Source: Pontixanthobacter aestiaquae
Lineage (GTDB): Bacteria; Pseudomonadota; Alphaproteobacteria; Sphingomonadales; Sphingomonadaceae
DNA: 64,000 nucleotides
Assembly: GCF_009827455.1 (NCBI RefSeq)
Contig: NZ_WTYZ01000001.1
Coordinates: 2,613,001 to 2,677,000, forward strand
Direction: 5' to 3'
Part shown: positions 9,882 to 19,817 of the stretch, one piece after another
Position numbering within the stretch: position 1 is the first letter of the stretch
Layout: the number at the start of each line of letters is the position of its first letter
Translations under genes and position numbers: made by a program
The notes under the pieces: generated by a model
Told to the model about the DNA's origin: nothing
Seen by the model: the letters and a program-made list of their open reading frames with translations, nothing else
Database searches by the model: none

Positions 9882-9951
9882 CCCGTTTGACTGCCACCGC
9901 GCTTTCGCGGATGGTCCTCCCTTACAGCGGCGGGGGAACCGCCCGTTTGAC
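9882..9951 (+). repeat. Short direct repeat in the gap before the symporter gene
   Basis: The 130-base gap between the FAA hydrolase and symporter genes contains the 10-base sequence CCCGTTTGAC twice, at 9882-9891 and 9942-9951, exactly 60 bases apart. The second copy lies just upstream of the symporter start. It could be a pair of regulator sites, but nothing else supports this. Confidence 0.3.
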
Positions 9952-9962
9952 AGGGATCTGCG

Positions 9963-11222
9963 ATGTTTAAAGTCTGGTTTTCCATTCCCCTTTGGCAACG
10001 CGTTATCGGGGCGCTGATAGTCGGTACAGCGCTCGGCTGGGCGTGGCAGGAATATGGTCTGTTCGGCGGCGCGGATCCAACCAGCATCAAGTGGATCGGC
10101 GACCTGTTCATCAAGGCGATCAAGATGCTGATCGTCCCACTCATTTTCTTCTCGCTCGTTTCGGGAATCGCCGCGCTGGGCGATCTGAAAAAGCTCGGCA
10201 ATGTGGGCGGCAAAGCATTGATGATTTTCGCTGCGACTGCCGCGTTCTCGGTCTCGCTGGGCCTGACTATGGCGACTGTGGCTGGCCTCGGCAAAGGTCT
10301 TGATGTGCAATTGCCCGAAGGCGCGGACGTGCCGGACGCAGCGACGACCACTGCAGTAGATATGATCCTGTCAATGGTGACCGACAATCCGGTCGCGACA
10401 ATGGCCGAAGGGCAAGTTCTGCCGCTGATCATCTTCGCATTGCTTTTCGGTATATCGGTGCTGATGGCGGGTAAGGAGGCCGCCCCCATCGTCAAAGCGA
10501 TGGATGCCGGCGCCGCTGTCATGCAGCGAATGACCATGATCGTGATGGAATTGGCGCCATTCGGTGTGTTTGCGCTGATGGTCTGGGTAGCTGGGACACT
10601 CGGCTTGGACGTGCTCCAAAGCCTCGCTCAGGTCGTGCTCTTCAATTATATCGGTTGCTTTATCATAATCTTGGTAGCCTACCCGACGATCATCAAGTTT
10701 ATCGCAAAGCTGCCAGTCGTCGATTTCTTCCGCGGTATTGTCGATGCTCAGGTCGTTGCATTCTCGACCGCTTCATCGAATGCCGCGCTGCCGGTGACAC
10801 TGCGCTGCGTACAGCGCAATCTGGGCGTATCGCGGTCCGTTTCCAGCTTCGTTGTCGCGCTTGGCGCAACAATCAATATGAACGGCACAGCGATGTATCT
10901 TGGGCTCGTTGCGGTGTTCGGTGCCAATGTCTACGGGATCGAGCTGTCTTGGATGTCTTATGTACTGATAGCGATTACCGCGACTCTGGGCTCTGTCGGA
11001 GCTGCCGGGATCCCCGGGTCAGGCCTAATCATGCTGACACTGGTTCTGACCTCCATCGGAGTACCACTGGAAACAGTCGCGCTTGTAGCGGGTATCAACC
11101 ACATTATGGACATGATGCGCACCATGACCAACGTTACAGGCGACGCGACCGTGGCGGTGGCTGTTGGCCGGATGGCGGGTGAAATCGACGTGGAAGAATA
11201 TGTCTCCGCCGACGATATCTAA
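9963..11222 (+). CDS. Dicarboxylate/amino acid:cation symporter (DAACS family)
   Basis: A 419-residue membrane transporter of the GltP/DctA family with about eight transmembrane helices and two re-entrant hairpins. The hallmark serine-rich hairpin is STASSNAALPVTL (about 261-273). The NMNGTAMY motif in helix 7 and the IPGSGLIML and MDMMRTMTNVTGD segments in hairpin 2 and helix 8 bind substrate and Na+/H+. It imports C4-dicarboxylates or glutamate/aspartate across the inner membrane. MRTMTNVTGD resembles the substrate-selective region of these carriers, but the exact substrate cannot be assigned. It sits beside amino-acid degradation genes. Confidence 0.92.
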   Translation: MFKVWFSIPLWQRVIGALIVGTALGWAWQEYGLFGGADPTSIKWIGDLFIKAIKMLIVPLIFFSLVSGIAALGDLKKLGNVGGKALMIFAATAAFSVSLGLTMATVAGLGKGLDVQLPEGADVPDAATTTAVDMILSMVTDNPVATMAEGQVLPLIIFALLFGISVLMAGKEAAPIVKAMDAGAAVMQRMTMIVMELAPFGVFALMVWVAGTLGLDVLQSLAQVVLFNYIGCFIIILVAYPTIIKFIAKLPVVDFFRGIVDAQVVAFSTASSNAALPVTLRCVQRNLGVSRSVSSFVVALGATINMNGTAMYLGLVAVFGANVYGIELSWMSYVLIAITATLGSVGAAGIPGSGLIMLTLVLTSIGVPLETVALVAGINHIMDMMRTMTNVTGDATVAVAVGRMAGEIDVEEYVSADDI

Positions 11223-11237
11223 TCGGGTACACCGCAT

Positions 11238-12602
11238 ATGAGAAAACGTAACATTGCACTCGGTATAGTAGGCGTACTCGCCGCCGGGGCAGCCGCAACA
11301 GCATATGTTGTTTCGCCAACAATCCATGCTGGTGAAAGCGGGGAGACACCCGAACTGGGCCGGACCGGCGATTATGCGGTCGGCACATTTGTGCAAGACT
11401 ACAGCCTGCCGGGCCGGACACAGATCGGCGGAATGAGCATGGTGGCGGGCGGCCTGAACGAGAATGAGCGCACGCTGTCCGTTCGTTTCTGGTATCCTGC
11501 CGAAGCAGGCAATGCAGGCGAGATCGTCGCTTACGACCATGTGATGGAGCCGCAGGGCCAAGACCCTGTCGAAGTATCGACCAAGGGTATCGCCCGCGCT
11601 GGTGCCGCCGCGCTGACCGGCGAGAAGTTCCCGCTGGTCATCATGTCGCATGGCTATCGCGGATGGCGCGAGCAGTTCAGCAATCTGGGAGAGCACCTCG
11701 CGTCGCGTGGCTATGTGGTCGCATCCATTGATCACGCCGACATGCCGGCCGATGGACTTGCTTCGTTGGCGATTTCATTCAGCAATGTTCTAGTCGATCG
11801 AACGCAGGATCAACGGCAGGTGCTGACTGCAATCCATGAGCAAGCTGGCGCGGAGGATGACGCAAGCTTTGCACTGATCGACACCGAAAGAACCGGTCTG
11901 ATCGGCTATTCAATGGGAGGATATGGCGCTCTTGCCACCGCTGGGGCGTCCTATCAGTTCGCCAATGACCCTATGTCCAACATTCCTGCAGAAGCGCAAC
12001 GCAAGCTCGCCGAAGTCACCGCAGAAGCAGCGCCGATTGATGCGCTTGTGACTTTCGCGCCTTGGGGCGGACAACCGGATAACCGCGCATGGTCTGCCGG
12101 GGCACTCGCCAAGATCGAAATTCCCGTCCTGGTCGTCTCGGGCAATCAGGATGATGTCGTCAATTTCGACGAGGGCGTGACATGGCTTTTTAACAACCTC
12201 ACCGGCGCGGATCGGCATATGCTGGTATTCCGCGAGGCGCGGCACAATATTGTCGGCAATAATTTTCAAACCGCCGCCGATACAGGTTTCCAAGCGATTG
12301 AGTTCATCAGTGAGCCCGTGTGGCGCGGCGACCGGCTCAACGGAATCAACCAGCATTTTGTGACCGCATTCCTCGATCTGCATCTGAAAGGCGATTCTGA
12401 CAAAGCGAGTTACCTCAATGTCCCGACCATCGACTCCAATGACAGCACTTGGGATGTTGCCTTTCGCGAGCAATTGAACGGGAGGCTGGCTGGCCCCGAA
12501 CAAGACCAGCATTGGCGCGGTTTTCAGCGGCGCTGGGCCCTCGGCCTAGAGATGTATCGCGCGGAAAAAGGTAGTGGCGGGATTTCTACCAACGCCAAAT
12601 AG
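11238..12602 (+). CDS. Exported alpha/beta hydrolase
   Basis: A 454-residue protein with an N-terminal signal or anchor (RKRNIALGIVGVLAAGAAAT). A dienelactone-hydrolase/PAF-acetylhydrolase-like alpha/beta fold follows. The oxyanion strand reads LVIMSHGYRGWREQF, the nucleophile elbow is GYSMGG with Ser at about residue 219, the acid region is VVSGNQDDVV, and a candidate catalytic histidine occurs in REARHNIVG. The predicted location is periplasmic or envelope. It begins 15 bases after the symporter gene, so co-transcription is likely. The substrate is unknown. Confidence 0.82.
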   Translation: MRKRNIALGIVGVLAAGAAATAYVVSPTIHAGESGETPELGRTGDYAVGTFVQDYSLPGRTQIGGMSMVAGGLNENERTLSVRFWYPAEAGNAGEIVAYDHVMEPQGQDPVEVSTKGIARAGAAALTGEKFPLVIMSHGYRGWREQFSNLGEHLASRGYVVASIDHADMPADGLASLAISFSNVLVDRTQDQRQVLTAIHEQAGAEDDASFALIDTERTGLIGYSMGGYGALATAGASYQFANDPMSNIPAEAQRKLAEVTAEAAPIDALVTFAPWGGQPDNRAWSAGALAKIEIPVLVVSGNQDDVVNFDEGVTWLFNNLTGADRHMLVFREARHNIVGNNFQTAADTGFQAIEFISEPVWRGDRLNGINQHFVTAFLDLHLKGDSDKASYLNVPTIDSNDSTWDVAFREQLNGRLAGPEQDQHWRGFQRRWALGLEMYRAEKGSGGISTNAK

Positions 12603-12791
12603 CCGCCGATCAGCGCTCTGGATTGGCGTAAACCGATAGCTACATTGAAACTACTAGAAACCTATTCATATTCGGCGCGTTGGTGCGGCAAGTTCCGTGG
12701 CAATTCAGTTAAACGTAGCTGCAGAAACACTGTGATAGAGAAGATGCGACATGGCGAACTGCGCCAACATTTTGTAATTTGAGGGATTTCC

Positions 12792-13961
12792 ATGCTGGGA
12801 AAGACAAACATTTTCGTTAAGTCAATCAGCGTCGCGGCTTTGCTGTTCACCGGCACAGCCTTGTCGGCGCAAACGCCTTCTCCACAAGTGGCATTGGCGC
12901 AAGCGAACGAGAAATTTGCTCGCTTTGTGCCAAAGGCCCATCCGGTAAGAACCAAGATTGATTACTCGATTTGGGACGAAGCGCTGAGCTTCTTCGTTGT
13001 GCCGATGGGTTCCTCCATACGCGAAGGTGCCCCTCGGGTGGATGGCCGCACCGGCACAAGGCGTGTTTATGGCCATGACTCACGTTTTCGTTTAGAAGGC
13101 AATCGTATAGGGTTTTCGTTCTTCACCGATGAAGTGACACAGTCGCTCGTTGAGTACCGGGTCGATCTGCAACAAACAGCGGACGCTGTTAACATCAGCA
13201 CTCTCAGTAAAAACGAACAACTCGCTTTTTGGCTCAACCTTCATAACGTAGCGATTATCGAACAAATTGCCTTGCAGTATCCACTGAGTCAGCCATCGCA
13301 GCTTACTGTTGGCGGCAGCCCTGAGTTACTCGACGAAGCCCCTTTTATAACCGTGGCCGGGGTCGCGATGAGTCCCAAAGATATTCGGACAAAGATCGTC
13401 TATCCGAATTGGAAAGATCCCAAAGTAATATATGGCTTTTTTCGCGGAGATATTGGCGGACCATCAATCCAAAGAGAGGCATTTAATGGTAATAATCTGA
13501 GCGGCCTCCTGGATCGATCAGCGAGAGAGTTCATCAACTCGCTCCGCGGTACCGACAAATCAGGCAAGAAGTTGCGTGTTTCAAAAATTTTCGAAGAAGC
13601 GCGATCATTTTACTTTAGCGATTGGCCACGTGCCATTCGCGCCCACTATGCGAAGTACGCCAACGATCCAGTCAAAGAGATCATGGACAAGACTATCGGT
13701 GCCGAGGCAACTATTTACGAAACAGATATTGCCGATCTCTCCAATGGAGAGCGAGATCCAAATTTGAGCACGATAGAGGATGCGCTAGATAATGGCAGAG
13801 GGCGGCAAGGACTTCAAATACCAACGGCAATCGCCCGCCTCATGGTTGAACGGCAACAAAAGATAGAGAAAATAATCAAGCGCGGCGGGCGCCAAGGAAC
13901 TGTGACTTTTGTAGATGTCGATCTCGACGGCGATGGTAGCGGCCCGGAAGTCGTCGAATAA
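12792..13961 (+). CDS. DUF547 domain exported protein
   Basis: A 389-residue protein with a signal peptide (residues about 1-27, ending ALSAQ). The central region has LSKNEQLAFWLNLHNVAIIEQIALQ (about 139-163), the signature of DUF547, and the following APFITVAGVAMSPKDIR and VIYGFFRGDIGGPSI segments fit too. The C-terminus ends with DVDLDGDGSG, which resembles a calcium-binding loop. Relatives are secreted or periplasmic proteins without a known activity. Base composition is more A/T-rich than in its neighbours. A 189-base gap without other recognisable features separates it from the previous gene. Confidence 0.83.
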   Translation: MLGKTNIFVKSISVAALLFTGTALSAQTPSPQVALAQANEKFARFVPKAHPVRTKIDYSIWDEALSFFVVPMGSSIREGAPRVDGRTGTRRVYGHDSRFRLEGNRIGFSFFTDEVTQSLVEYRVDLQQTADAVNISTLSKNEQLAFWLNLHNVAIIEQIALQYPLSQPSQLTVGGSPELLDEAPFITVAGVAMSPKDIRTKIVYPNWKDPKVIYGFFRGDIGGPSIQREAFNGNNLSGLLDRSAREFINSLRGTDKSGKKLRVSKIFEEARSFYFSDWPRAIRAHYAKYANDPVKEIMDKTIGAEATIYETDIADLSNGERDPNLSTIEDALDNGRGRQGLQIPTAIARLMVERQQKIEKIIKRGGRQGTVTFVDVDLDGDGSGPEVVE

Positions 13962-14110
13962 AGTGTTGCGCAAAAAGGTGCACACGAATGCCGAAATACC
14001 CAATTCCACCTAACACAAACTGATTGGGCAGACCGTCTCGTAGCGGTTCTTAGCAGCTGACAATTATCGTTCTGGACACTTTTGGGACCCGGATCCCGAA
14101 AACTGCATCC

Positions 14111-14151
14111 AGGCAAAAAAGAGCGGCAGCACTTATTACGTGCCGCCGCTC
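14111..14151 (-). terminator. Intrinsic terminator for the S9 peptidase gene
   Basis: An 11-base stem, GAGCGGCAGCA at 14121-14131 with TGCCGCCGCTC at 14141-14151, has one G-T pair. Read on the minus strand it is followed by a run of six T (from AAAAAA at 14115-14120). It therefore terminates minus-strand transcription leaving the peptidase gene. The 3' flank on the plus strand is only mildly T-rich, so a role for the DUF547 gene is possible but weaker. Confidence 0.75.
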
Positions 14152-14198
14152 TTCATTATTACGTACGCTGTACGGCTGGTACCTATATTAAGCGGCTA

Positions 14199-16199
14199 TT
14201 ACAGGCCGTCTGGGCCGCAATCATTAGCGAGATAGTCTAGCATCTTGGTGTATAATGCCTGCTGGTGGCTATACATCCAAGTGTTAGAGAAGTGGTCTGC
14301 TCCGTCGACTGTCATAAACTGACCGACTTTGCCCGCCGCTTCGAATGCCTTCTTGTAGTCTGTGAAGTTGAAGTACATTACCCGGCGATCCTGTTTCGGA
14401 TGGACCATGAGCAGCGGGATGTTAACCTTCGCCACTTCGTTGATCGGGTTAATACCGATCGTACCGCGGCGTTTGCTCCAATCATCGAGTGCTTTCGGCG
14501 GGTTAGTGCCGCGGCGACCGATGTAAACTTTCTCCGCATCGGCTACAGCTGCAACAGCGATTGAACATTGATAGAGGTTTTCTTCGCGCGAGGCCGCAAC
14601 CAGTGCCGCATACCCGCCATAAGACCAGCCGAAGAAAGCTACTCGATCCGGATCGGCCAAGCCCTGCTCAATCAGGTACTTTACGCCATCGTCCTTATCG
14701 TCCTGCATAGCGAGACCATGCTCACCATAACCCGCGTCAAAGTGCTTCTGGCCCCAACCGGTAGAAATACGGTTCTGGGGATACAGCACCATATATCCGG
14801 CATTGGCGAACATCTGGTTCATTTCCCCAAAGCCGATCACGGCGTTGACGTGGGGACCGCCATTGTGCTGGACGATCAGCGGAAACGGACCTTCACCTTT
14901 CGGGATTGTAACGTACGCTGGGATTTCAAGACCATCACGAGCAGTGTAACGGATGTATTTCACATCCGAAAGCTGAGCCGGGTCAAGCAGTGGATTTCGG
15001 CTGCCCACCTTGATCATTTTTTCGTCCATGACCAACCAATAAGAACCCGGATCACGTGGGCCACGGTTATTGACGATCATTTTCTTCCCGTCACGCGACC
15101 GGCTGCTGATGCTGATCTGATGGGCATGCGGTATTTCGCGCTGCAAGTTTTCGAAAAGCTGCTTTTCTTCTTCATCAAACCAATGACGCTCATACTTCGC
15201 GCCAGGGTAAATGGCGGCGACAAGTTTATTGTCGCCCGCCCAAGCCATAGAGCTGGTTTGGATACCTATAACGTCAGCATCAGGGTGTTCAAAAAGTTTC
15301 TCGCCTAGCTGGCCGGTGTCAAAGTTAAATTCATATAGCGCGGCTTTATCGCCTTCCGGATTGTCGATGAAATATCCGATATTCGGATTGTCCTGCTTGA
15401 ATCCCTGCAATCCTTGGAAGCCGCCTAGAACACGGTAAAGATTATCAGGGTCATCAAGATCATAGCTCTGAAATTCAGTCCACGAGCTATCACCGGGCTT
15501 ACGGTAATAGAACGTCTGCTTTTTTGAGCCAGCGTCATAGCTGGTAGTGAAGCGCGGATTGCCCTCATTGTCAAAAACCGCTGTCGGATACTTCTCACTA
15601 CCCCTGAGGACAAGCGAACGAGTACCAGTCTTCAAGTTAAATTTATAATACGAGCGCGGCCGGAATGCCGCGAACGGATCAACGCCGGTCGCGTCACTCA
15701 CTGCGGTCCCGGTCGCGATCAACACATTGTTATCGTCTTCGGGCAGGTTATTGACGATGTTGAAGTTACCGGAAACTTTCGAGAATTTTTTCGTCTCGGT
15801 ATCAAACGAAAAAGCAAGATAGTCACGAATGTCCTGCTCGGGACGTTTCACTGATTTACGCTTTACCTGCCAGGCAGTTCCGAAAATATATCGGTCATTT
15901 ACCCAGCGCGCAGCAATGATCTCCATCGGGTCTGCTTTAGTCCGGATAGGCTTACCGGTAAGGTTGTTCGTATCATGGATCTCCATGATATATTCGCCCT
16001 CTTTGCTCTCCAATTTCATCAGGAGCAGTTTGTCACCACTGGGCGATAGAGACACGTTCGTCATGAGATCGCGCAATGCCCAAGCTTCGACTGGAATGGT
16101 CGACGCATTTTGGGTTTGAGCAGTTACACTAACTGAGCCACCGCTGAGCACCATGGCTCCAGCAGCAGCGGCGAGGAATGTCGATTTTAGAAGTTTCAT
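14199..16199 (-). CDS. S9-family serine peptidase (acyl-peptide/dipeptidyl type), exported
   Basis: A 666-residue protein with a signal peptide (MKLLKSTFLAAAAGAMVLSG, cleavage near SVTAQ). A beta-propeller-like N-terminal domain (about 40-400) precedes a prolyl-oligopeptidase catalytic domain. The catalytic serine lies in FFGWSYGGYAAL, the Asp in VHPKQDRRV and the His in DGADHFSN, in the correct order. It likely cleaves short peptides in the periplasm. The TonB-dependent receptor gene immediately upstream on the same strand suggests a peptide uptake and digestion pair. A stem-loop between the two genes may limit read-through. Confidence 0.92.
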   Translation of the reverse strand: MKLLKSTFLAAAAGAMVLSGGSVSVTAQTQNASTIPVEAWALRDLMTNVSLSPSGDKLLLMKLESKEGEYIMEIHDTNNLTGKPIRTKADPMEIIAARWVNDRYIFGTAWQVKRKSVKRPEQDIRDYLAFSFDTETKKFSKVSGNFNIVNNLPEDDNNVLIATGTAVSDATGVDPFAAFRPRSYYKFNLKTGTRSLVLRGSEKYPTAVFDNEGNPRFTTSYDAGSKKQTFYYRKPGDSSWTEFQSYDLDDPDNLYRVLGGFQGLQGFKQDNPNIGYFIDNPEGDKAALYEFNFDTGQLGEKLFEHPDADVIGIQTSSMAWAGDNKLVAAIYPGAKYERHWFDEEEKQLFENLQREIPHAHQISISSRSRDGKKMIVNNRGPRDPGSYWLVMDEKMIKVGSRNPLLDPAQLSDVKYIRYTARDGLEIPAYVTIPKGEGPFPLIVQHNGGPHVNAVIGFGEMNQMFANAGYMVLYPQNRISTGWGQKHFDAGYGEHGLAMQDDKDDGVKYLIEQGLADPDRVAFFGWSYGGYAALVAASREENLYQCSIAVAAVADAEKVYIGRRGTNPPKALDDWSKRRGTIGINPINEVAKVNIPLLMVHPKQDRRVMYFNFTDYKKAFEAAGKVGQFMTVDGADHFSNTWMYSHQQALYTKMLDYLANDCGPDGL

Positions 16200-16239
16200 T
16201 TTGCTACCCTAAGAAAATTCTGATGAACGTAGGTCTAAC

Positions 16240-16273
16240 AGAAAACGGCCCCATAACAAGGTTACGGGGCCGT
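16240..16273 (-). terminator. Stem-loop between the TonB receptor and peptidase genes
   Basis: A 13-base stem, ACGGCCCCATAAC at 16245-16257 pairing with GTTACGGGGCCGT at 16261-16273 with one wobble, and a 3-base loop. On the minus strand it is followed by TTTCTGTT. It fits an intrinsic terminator or attenuator after the TonB-dependent receptor gene, placed 30 bases before the start of the peptidase gene. Confidence 0.7.
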
Positions 16274-16304
16274 CTCTTAGTTAGTTTTCAGATAGGACGA
16301 GAAC

Positions 16305-19300
16305 TTAAAACTCTTTCCGAACAGAAAAGAAGAACTCACGTCCATCGTAATCGTAACCTAGGCCGATCGCGGTATTCGCAACCGAGGTCACTTCAGTTGG
16401 ATCAACCAGCGGTGGTGCCGTGTTGAAGATGTTGTCAACACCCGCAATCAGGGTCCAGTCGCCATCACGATAGCGGACCGATGCAGTATGCAGGAACTGC
16501 TCCGATGCGAAGCCGACGTCGCGACAGAACACACCATCGCCAGCTACTGCGCCACCATCACCACCACCGGTACAGGTGTTACCAAACTGGTTGGGTGTCA
16601 CATCGCCATTAGGAGCAACCGGGAAACCACCGTCCGGACCGTTCTGAAACGCGTCAGCGAAAGCGTCGATACCGTCAATATCCTGCTCGACCGGGCCGGT
16701 GTAACGCACCTGCCAGGTAAGACGGAACTTATCGATATCGGCAGTGAACACCGCACGACCAGTCCACTTCGGCAGACCGAATTCGCCAGCATCCTCGTCA
16801 AACGTGACATTGCCGTTATCGTCAACGAAAGTCGTGCTTCGTTCGATCAGGTGATTGGCACGAACGTTCAGCCCCAAGTCAACCAGCGTCCCGAACATGG
16901 TAACTTCTTTACCAAAGAAGGTATTGATATCGATACCACGTACGCTTTCGGTGTCGAAGTTCAGGAAGTTGTTCTCAATCCTGCTAACCAGACCGGCGTC
17001 ACGAGGGTTCGCGCCCGTAGCACCGTTCAGTGGCTGGAAGGAGAGGCGATCACAGAATGCACTGCGGTTTCCGTCCTCACGGGCGAAGCAATCGAAGATA
17101 ATGAAGCCTGGATTTGCTTCGACGATCGAATCCTTCAACTTGATGTCGTAGTAGTTGAAGTTGACCGAAACATCATATCCGTCGCCAAAGGTCTCTTCGA
17201 ACGCAAACCCGGCGGTCAGCGATCGTGAAGTTTCCGGGTCGATATCGAACGACCCCCCCGAGACAATCTGCGCGCTGTTAGTCTGTTGCGAACCTGCGAC
17301 ATTCGCTATGAGGCCCACTTGCAACGGGTCACGCCCTTCTCGCCGACAGTTGTCGAAAATTGCCTGAGAACGTGGATCGTTGGCTGGGTTATAACCAGTA
17401 CCGCCCAATGTATCGATGGCGACAGCTGGAACTGCGCATGGATCGAATACGGTGTTGAACGAGGTCTGTTGACGCAGGAAGTTTTCACGCAGGTTCGGCG
17501 CACGGAAAGAGGTGCCGTAGCTGAGTTTCATCAGCAGCGGCTCGATCGGGCGCCACCCACCTTTGATCGAGTAAGTGAAGTTCGTTCCGTAGAACTCTTC
17601 TTTGGTCACACGTCCTGAGAGGTTGAGGCTTAGTTCTTCGACCCAGTCTTTACCGGAAACCAGCGGAAGGTCGAGTTCGCCGAAGCCTTCGAGGATATAT
17701 TTCTCCCCCGCAGCTCCTTGATCAGCATTGAAATTCAGGAAAAGCCCATTCGAAAAGGCGGCATCCGGCTCGGATTCGATCGAATCGGTCCTGTATTCGG
17801 CACCCAGCACAAGACCGACTGGACCACCTTGAAGGTCAAACAAATTTCCCGTCATAAACGCAGACAGGACTTTCTGTTCATAAATTGTATCGAAGCCGCG
17901 CTGTCCAATGAGGTAATCCCGCTCCGCCTGCGAGGCAAATTCGCCAACCAGTGAATTGAGTAGGCTCGGGGCAAACAGATTGACCGGCACACAGCCATCT
18001 AGCAGGTCAGGCATCGCCGCGCCAGGATTTGCCAAGGCATTAGCATCGCAGGGTGTAATGCCTGGGTTGTTGTAAATGGCGTTATTCCCGAATTGCACGT
18101 CAGGATCATAATCGTCGGCAATACCATCGCCGGTGTTGTCGAATATCCCGTCGTTATTGAAGTCGGCCGTCGGGTCGATACCCAAAGAAAACGCAAGCTT
18201 ATCTTCACGCAGGCCGTTACGCACGGTCTTACCGACCGAACGGGAGTAAACGAACGACGCATCGAAGCTCCAGCTTGGGGAGATGAAAGGCAGGTCGCCG
18301 CGGACGCCTAGAACGCCGCGATACTGCTCCTGTGTAATCTCGACATTGTTACGATCACCTGCCACAGCCACGAACGGTTGTACGGTCACGCTCTGGCCGA
18401 TGTCGAATTGCGGTAAAGGAGGAAACAATCCACCGGGCCCATAAATTGGCGGCCTGCCGGTTGTAGCTTGAAAGAGCCCGTTGGTTACAACGCGGCAATC
18501 CACACCCGTTTGAACATTACAAGGATTGAACGCATTATCCGCAGGCACCCTTGGATCGATACGAAGGACGCCGAAATTGTCATTAGTGATCTCCGCACGG
18601 CTGTAATTCACCTCGAAGTACGGAGTAATATTGGCTTCACCCGGCAAAGTGTATTCGCCATACGCCATGACGTTGATCAGATTCTGTTCGCTCAGAAACA
18701 CCTGTTCCTGATTTTGTCCTGCACCAAGATAATTGGCGCTGTTGACATCTTGCAGACCATCCCCGTCCAAATCAAGTGGGTCAAGAACCTGATTCTCACG
18801 CGTACCGAAACCTGGCAGACCGAATTGAGTCAGGTTGTCGAAATCGCCGTTCCGTACTGCAAAAACAGAGTTTAGGAATGTATCATTGACAACAAAACGC
18901 CCCTGAAAGTCGCTGGTAAAGCCGGTAATCCGACACGGACTATCGAGAGTGGAGATTGCGCCATTACTGTCACTCTGCACAATTGCATTCGTCCGCTTGT
19001 CGACCGTCAAGATGTTGCCATCCTGATCAACTTCATAATCGCTAGCACAGCCTTGGAAAAAGCGGCGATCATTGAAACGGATTGCGTCACGGTGGTCATA
19101 TTCGACACCGATTCCGATAAAGCCGCGATCCAGATTGATCCCGTATGCGCCGCTGATCGAATAATCCTCGCCAGCGCCCTGAGGATTAATTTCGCCGCGT
19201 GCGAACAATTCCAGACCATCAAAGTCTTTACGCAGGATGATGTTACCAACACCCGCAACCGCGTCTGAGCCATAAATCGAGCTCGCGCCATCGAGCAGCA

Positions 19301-19817
19301 AGTCGAAACGGTCAATAAGCGATGACGGCAGCAAGTTAATGGATGGGTTCGAAGGAGCCCCCTCCACACCAGCAGGAGCCAGACGCCGACCGTTTACGAG
19401 CAGAAGCGTGCGATCCGCACCAAGGCCGCGCAGGTTCAGCGTCGCAGATCCTGGACCATTATCGACTACGAAACCAGCAAAGGTTGCATCGATCTGCTGA
19501 CCTGCAGCCGATTCATCGCGCTGCAGAATTTGCGAGGCGTCAAACAAACCCACTTCGCGAGATTGCTCGGTAGTGATAACCTGAAGCGGCGAAATGCTGG
19601 AATAGGTGTCGCGCTTGATCCGCGAACCGGTAACAACGATTGCACCGTCCTCTTCGCCACCGGCCTCGCCGGTTTCGGTAACATCAACCTGCTCTTCTTC
19701 CTCTTCGGCCGGCTCTGGATCGGTATCCTGCGCCATGACAGGTGCGGATAGGATCATCGCCATTGCTGATACTGAGCAGGCCAAGCCCTTCAGCGCGCTC
19801 TCTTGAAACTTTTTCAT
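16305..19817 (-). CDS. TonB-dependent outer-membrane receptor
   Basis: A 1170-residue protein. I chose the ATG at 19817, preceded by CCGGAG, because it gives a proper signal peptide (MKKFQESALKGLACSVSAMA, ending PVMAQD). A very acidic stretch (EPAEEEEEQ) follows, then the plug domain with GAIVVTGSRIKRDTY, NLRGLGADRTLLLVNGRRL and DGASSIYGSDAVAGVGNIIL. A 22-strand barrel ends in FFFSVRKEF with the terminal Phe of the assembly signal. It imports an unknown ligand using TonB energy. Long Asn/Asp-rich loops and the adjacent S9 peptidase point to peptides, which is inference. It is larger than siderophore receptors. Confidence 0.93.
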   Translation of the reverse strand: MKKFQESALKGLACSVSAMAMILSAPVMAQDTDPEPAEEEEEQVDVTETGEAGGEEDGAIVVTGSRIKRDTYSSISPLQVITTEQSREVGLFDASQILQRDESAAGQQIDATFAGFVVDNGPGSATLNLRGLGADRTLLLVNGRRLAPAGVEGAPSNPSINLLPSSLIDRFDLLLDGASSIYGSDAVAGVGNIILRKDFDGLELFARGEINPQGAGEDYSISGAYGINLDRGFIGIGVEYDHRDAIRFNDRRFFQGCASDYEVDQDGNILTVDKRTNAIVQSDSNGAISTLDSPCRITGFTSDFQGRFVVNDTFLNSVFAVRNGDFDNLTQFGLPGFGTRENQVLDPLDLDGDGLQDVNSANYLGAGQNQEQVFLSEQNLINVMAYGEYTLPGEANITPYFEVNYSRAEITNDNFGVLRIDPRVPADNAFNPCNVQTGVDCRVVTNGLFQATTGRPPIYGPGGLFPPLPQFDIGQSVTVQPFVAVAGDRNNVEITQEQYRGVLGVRGDLPFISPSWSFDASFVYSRSVGKTVRNGLREDKLAFSLGIDPTADFNNDGIFDNTGDGIADDYDPDVQFGNNAIYNNPGITPCDANALANPGAAMPDLLDGCVPVNLFAPSLLNSLVGEFASQAERDYLIGQRGFDTIYEQKVLSAFMTGNLFDLQGGPVGLVLGAEYRTDSIESEPDAAFSNGLFLNFNADQGAAGEKYILEGFGELDLPLVSGKDWVEELSLNLSGRVTKEEFYGTNFTYSIKGGWRPIEPLLMKLSYGTSFRAPNLRENFLRQQTSFNTVFDPCAVPAVAIDTLGGTGYNPANDPRSQAIFDNCRREGRDPLQVGLIANVAGSQQTNSAQIVSGGSFDIDPETSRSLTAGFAFEETFGDGYDVSVNFNYYDIKLKDSIVEANPGFIIFDCFAREDGNRSAFCDRLSFQPLNGATGANPRDAGLVSRIENNFLNFDTESVRGIDINTFFGKEVTMFGTLVDLGLNVRANHLIERSTTFVDDNGNVTFDEDAGEFGLPKWTGRAVFTADIDKFRLTWQVRYTGPVEQDIDGIDAFADAFQNGPDGGFPVAPNGDVTPNQFGNTCTGGGDGGAVAGDGVFCRDVGFASEQFLHTASVRYRDGDWTLIAGVDNIFNTAPPLVDPTEVTSVANTAIGLGYDYDGREFFFSVRKEF